NCBI RefSeq assembly: GCF_033115175.1
Contig: NC_084837.1
Span: 25,436,266 to 25,500,265, forward strand
Direction of reading: 5' to 3'
DNA length: 64,000 nt
From: Lepus europaeus
Lineage: Eukaryota; Chordata; Mammalia; Lagomorpha; Leporidae
This document shows, in pieces, positions 41,201 through 44,200 of this stretch; position 1 is the first letter of the stretch, and each line of letters begins with the position of its first letter. Below the pieces are notes generated by a model. That model worked only from the letters and a program-made list of their open reading frames with translations. It did not search any database and was not told where the DNA came from. The translations under genes were made by a program, and so were the position numbers.

Positions 41201-44200
41201 TTCAAGTCCCACCTCCACTCCCGATTCCAGCTTCCACTAACATGTACCCTCCAAAGCAGATGATGGCTCAAGTGTTTGGGATTGAGATCCTGGCTTTAAC
41301 TTGGTCCAGCTCTAACTTGGCCCAGCTCCAGCTGTTGTAAATAGCAGATGGGAGAGTTCTGTTTCTCAAATTTAATTAATTTTTTAAACTTTTATTTAAT
41401 ATAAATTTCCAAAGTACAGCTTTTGGATTATAGCAGCTTTTTCCCTCCCGTAACCTCCCTCCCACTCTCAACCATCCCATCTCCCACTCACATCCATTTT
41501 TCATGAAGATTCATTTTCATTTATCTTTATATACAGAAGATCAATTTAGTATGTATTAAGTAAAGATTACAACAATTTGCACCCACACAGAATCACAAAG
41601 TATAAAGTACTATTTGAGCACTAGTTATACCGTTAATTCACATAGTACAACACATTAAGGACAGAGATCCTACATGGGGAGAAGTACACAGTGACTGCTG
41701 TTGTTGATTTAACAATTGACACTCTTATTTATGACGTCAGTAATCACCCGAGGCTCTTGTCATGAGCTGCCAAGGCTATGGAAGCCTCTTGAGTTCACCA
41801 ACTCAGATCTTATTTAGACAAGGCCATATACTAACTGGTAGAATCAAAAAGGGAAAAAAAAAAAGAATTAAAAAGCAGAGAACAATCCAACATAGGAAGC
41901 AGGATACACAGCAGACTCAGAATGGCAGATGTCCTAAACAGCACTCTGGCCTCAGAATCAGCCCTTAAGGCATTCAGATCTGGCTAAAAAGCCCATGAGA
42001 GTATTTCAGGCATGGAAAGCCAAGACACTGTGGCAAAAAAAAAAAAAAAAAAAAAAACAAACACCTAAATGAAAGATCTCTGTGAATGAGATCCCAGCAG
42101 AAAGAACGGGCCATCAAAGAAGGAGAGAAGGAGGTACCTTTCTCTGTAGGGAGGAGAGAACCTCCACTTTGACTATGGCCTTGTCTAAATAATTAATAAA
42201 ATTTTAAATGGAAATCTACAGAAGTTACCTTTTTCTCACCATAAATTCTTTTTCGTGTTTCTAACTCACCTTTCTGTTCATCCTTCAAGTTGGCCTAGCT
42301 GAAGTCTTATCCTCTTCCATAGTCAGCCACTGCAGTCCACATCTCATCTCTGAACCTTACACTTGAAAAATCAGCTCCATTGCATGTCATTATATCTCAT
42401 CTTATGTTCTGATTCAAGTTTATTAAATCTGTCTTCCCAGCTAGACTGTTAATTCCTTTTTAACATTATTTTTATACTTATTTTATATCCATAATGTGCT
42501 ATTTTGGGTTCCTTCAAAAACTGACCCTGAGACAAGGACTCAAGTGCAGGTATTTTATTTGAGAGTAGATTCTAGAAAACAAATGATTGGATGAGGAACA
42601 GAGAATGGAGAACAGAAAGTCCATATAGAACACATTCATAAGCTGGTTCCCACTATGGACAAGCAAGGCTTATTCCAGGAGAGGCCACCAAGGAGTGAAG
42701 AAGAATGCCCTGCAGAGGTGGGGTGGGGACGGGAGCACTTGTGCACCAGCGGCTGTCCATGATGGTTGAGGGGGCCTCCTGGGGTGCAGACCACCCACCT
42801 TCTGCAGCTTAGAAAAAACAGAGCAGAGGAACACCACAGTGTACACTGGGGTGAGATACTGGTGCTTGGGCGTGTCCAGCACACTGATGCTGAAACCGGA
42901 CAGGCCACAGGACCCACCGCCAGCATCTGCACCGGGAGGTCAAGGAAAGAGCAGGAGCTCTGTGGTCCAGCAAACCTGCATGCAGATGCTGGTCCTGACG
43001 AGTTACTCAGCCTCTGTGAACGTTAGATGAGGATTATAGTTCCTGTCACGGGGTTCTTCCAAGGAAAGTGCATAACCCATACCAGGGGATCCATAAACAT
43101 TGGTCGTTTCCACTAATAGGCAGTACACAAATCCCTTATTGACATTTATTTCATTTGAGGAATTGAGTCTATCAAAAATTATTCATTGTAATACATCTAA
43201 ATGATTTTTTAAATTATCCCATAAGCAATATGGGGACTGCAATGTTACTGACAAGTATTTTCTTTCATAGGTCACCCAGGAGATTTCAGATGAAACAAGA
43301 GTGTTCCGTTTATTAGGATCAGACAGGTAATATGGCATTAATGACAAAAGGAATTCAGAGATTGTGCTCTTAACTATATTGTCAGCTTGTAATCGTGTCT
43401 CAAACAAAACTCTTAGGGGACTCACCAACTTAGAGAAATTGTTCTGTGTCTTTATTGAGAGAGTATGTTTTAATTAATCAGTTAAACAACCTTTTTTCAG
43501 TGTGAGTATCATGATTGGAAAGACATTTATACTCAGCCAAAACAAAAATGTGTTGATATAGGTATTTATTTCCCTAATACCGTGACAGATATTTCAGATC
43601 CCTTTGTTTTCATGGTTTCTTCCTCACGTGTTGCCTTCTTTTGACAGTGAAACATACATATCTCCTGATATTTGCTTTTACATCAGAAAATGTTCAAGTC
43701 AGTTGCTGAGGTTAATGTAAATTAGAACAAAACTGCGCCTTCTCAGGAAAAAACGTTGGTAGCTGCTATTTTCCAAGGTCTACATTGTCATCCTCTGTAA
43801 CTAATAAAATACCCATTCCTTCCTGTTTTCCCACCAAGTGTGGTCACTGCACCAGAATTGGCTATAGTAGTATGCATTCTGTCTGAGACATGGACTGGGG
43901 CCTCTAGTCTTCCTCACACACAGCCACTGCTTAAATACTAGCCCCTTGAGGTGGAGGACAGAGCCAGTGGAGTTAGGACTCCTGAAAAACTTTGAGGAAT
44001 TTTAAAAGGAGAAAAGTACTTTCTGAAAAATGGTGGCTCCTTTAGAAATGATTAGAAAAGGTGAAGCCCACAAATCTTAGCAACCTAGAAACTGGTCCCC
44101 AGGGGAGAAAAAGGGAGGGAGGGAGGAAGAGAGAATGGGTGGGTGGGTGGGTGGGTGGAAGGAAGGAAGGAAGGAAGGATTGGAGGGCAGCTGTGTTGGT

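Noticed and set aside
42636-43030. Overlapping frames of 63-98 codons on both strands
   Set aside because: Higher GC content and an old repeat plus MIR explain them. No conserved domain.
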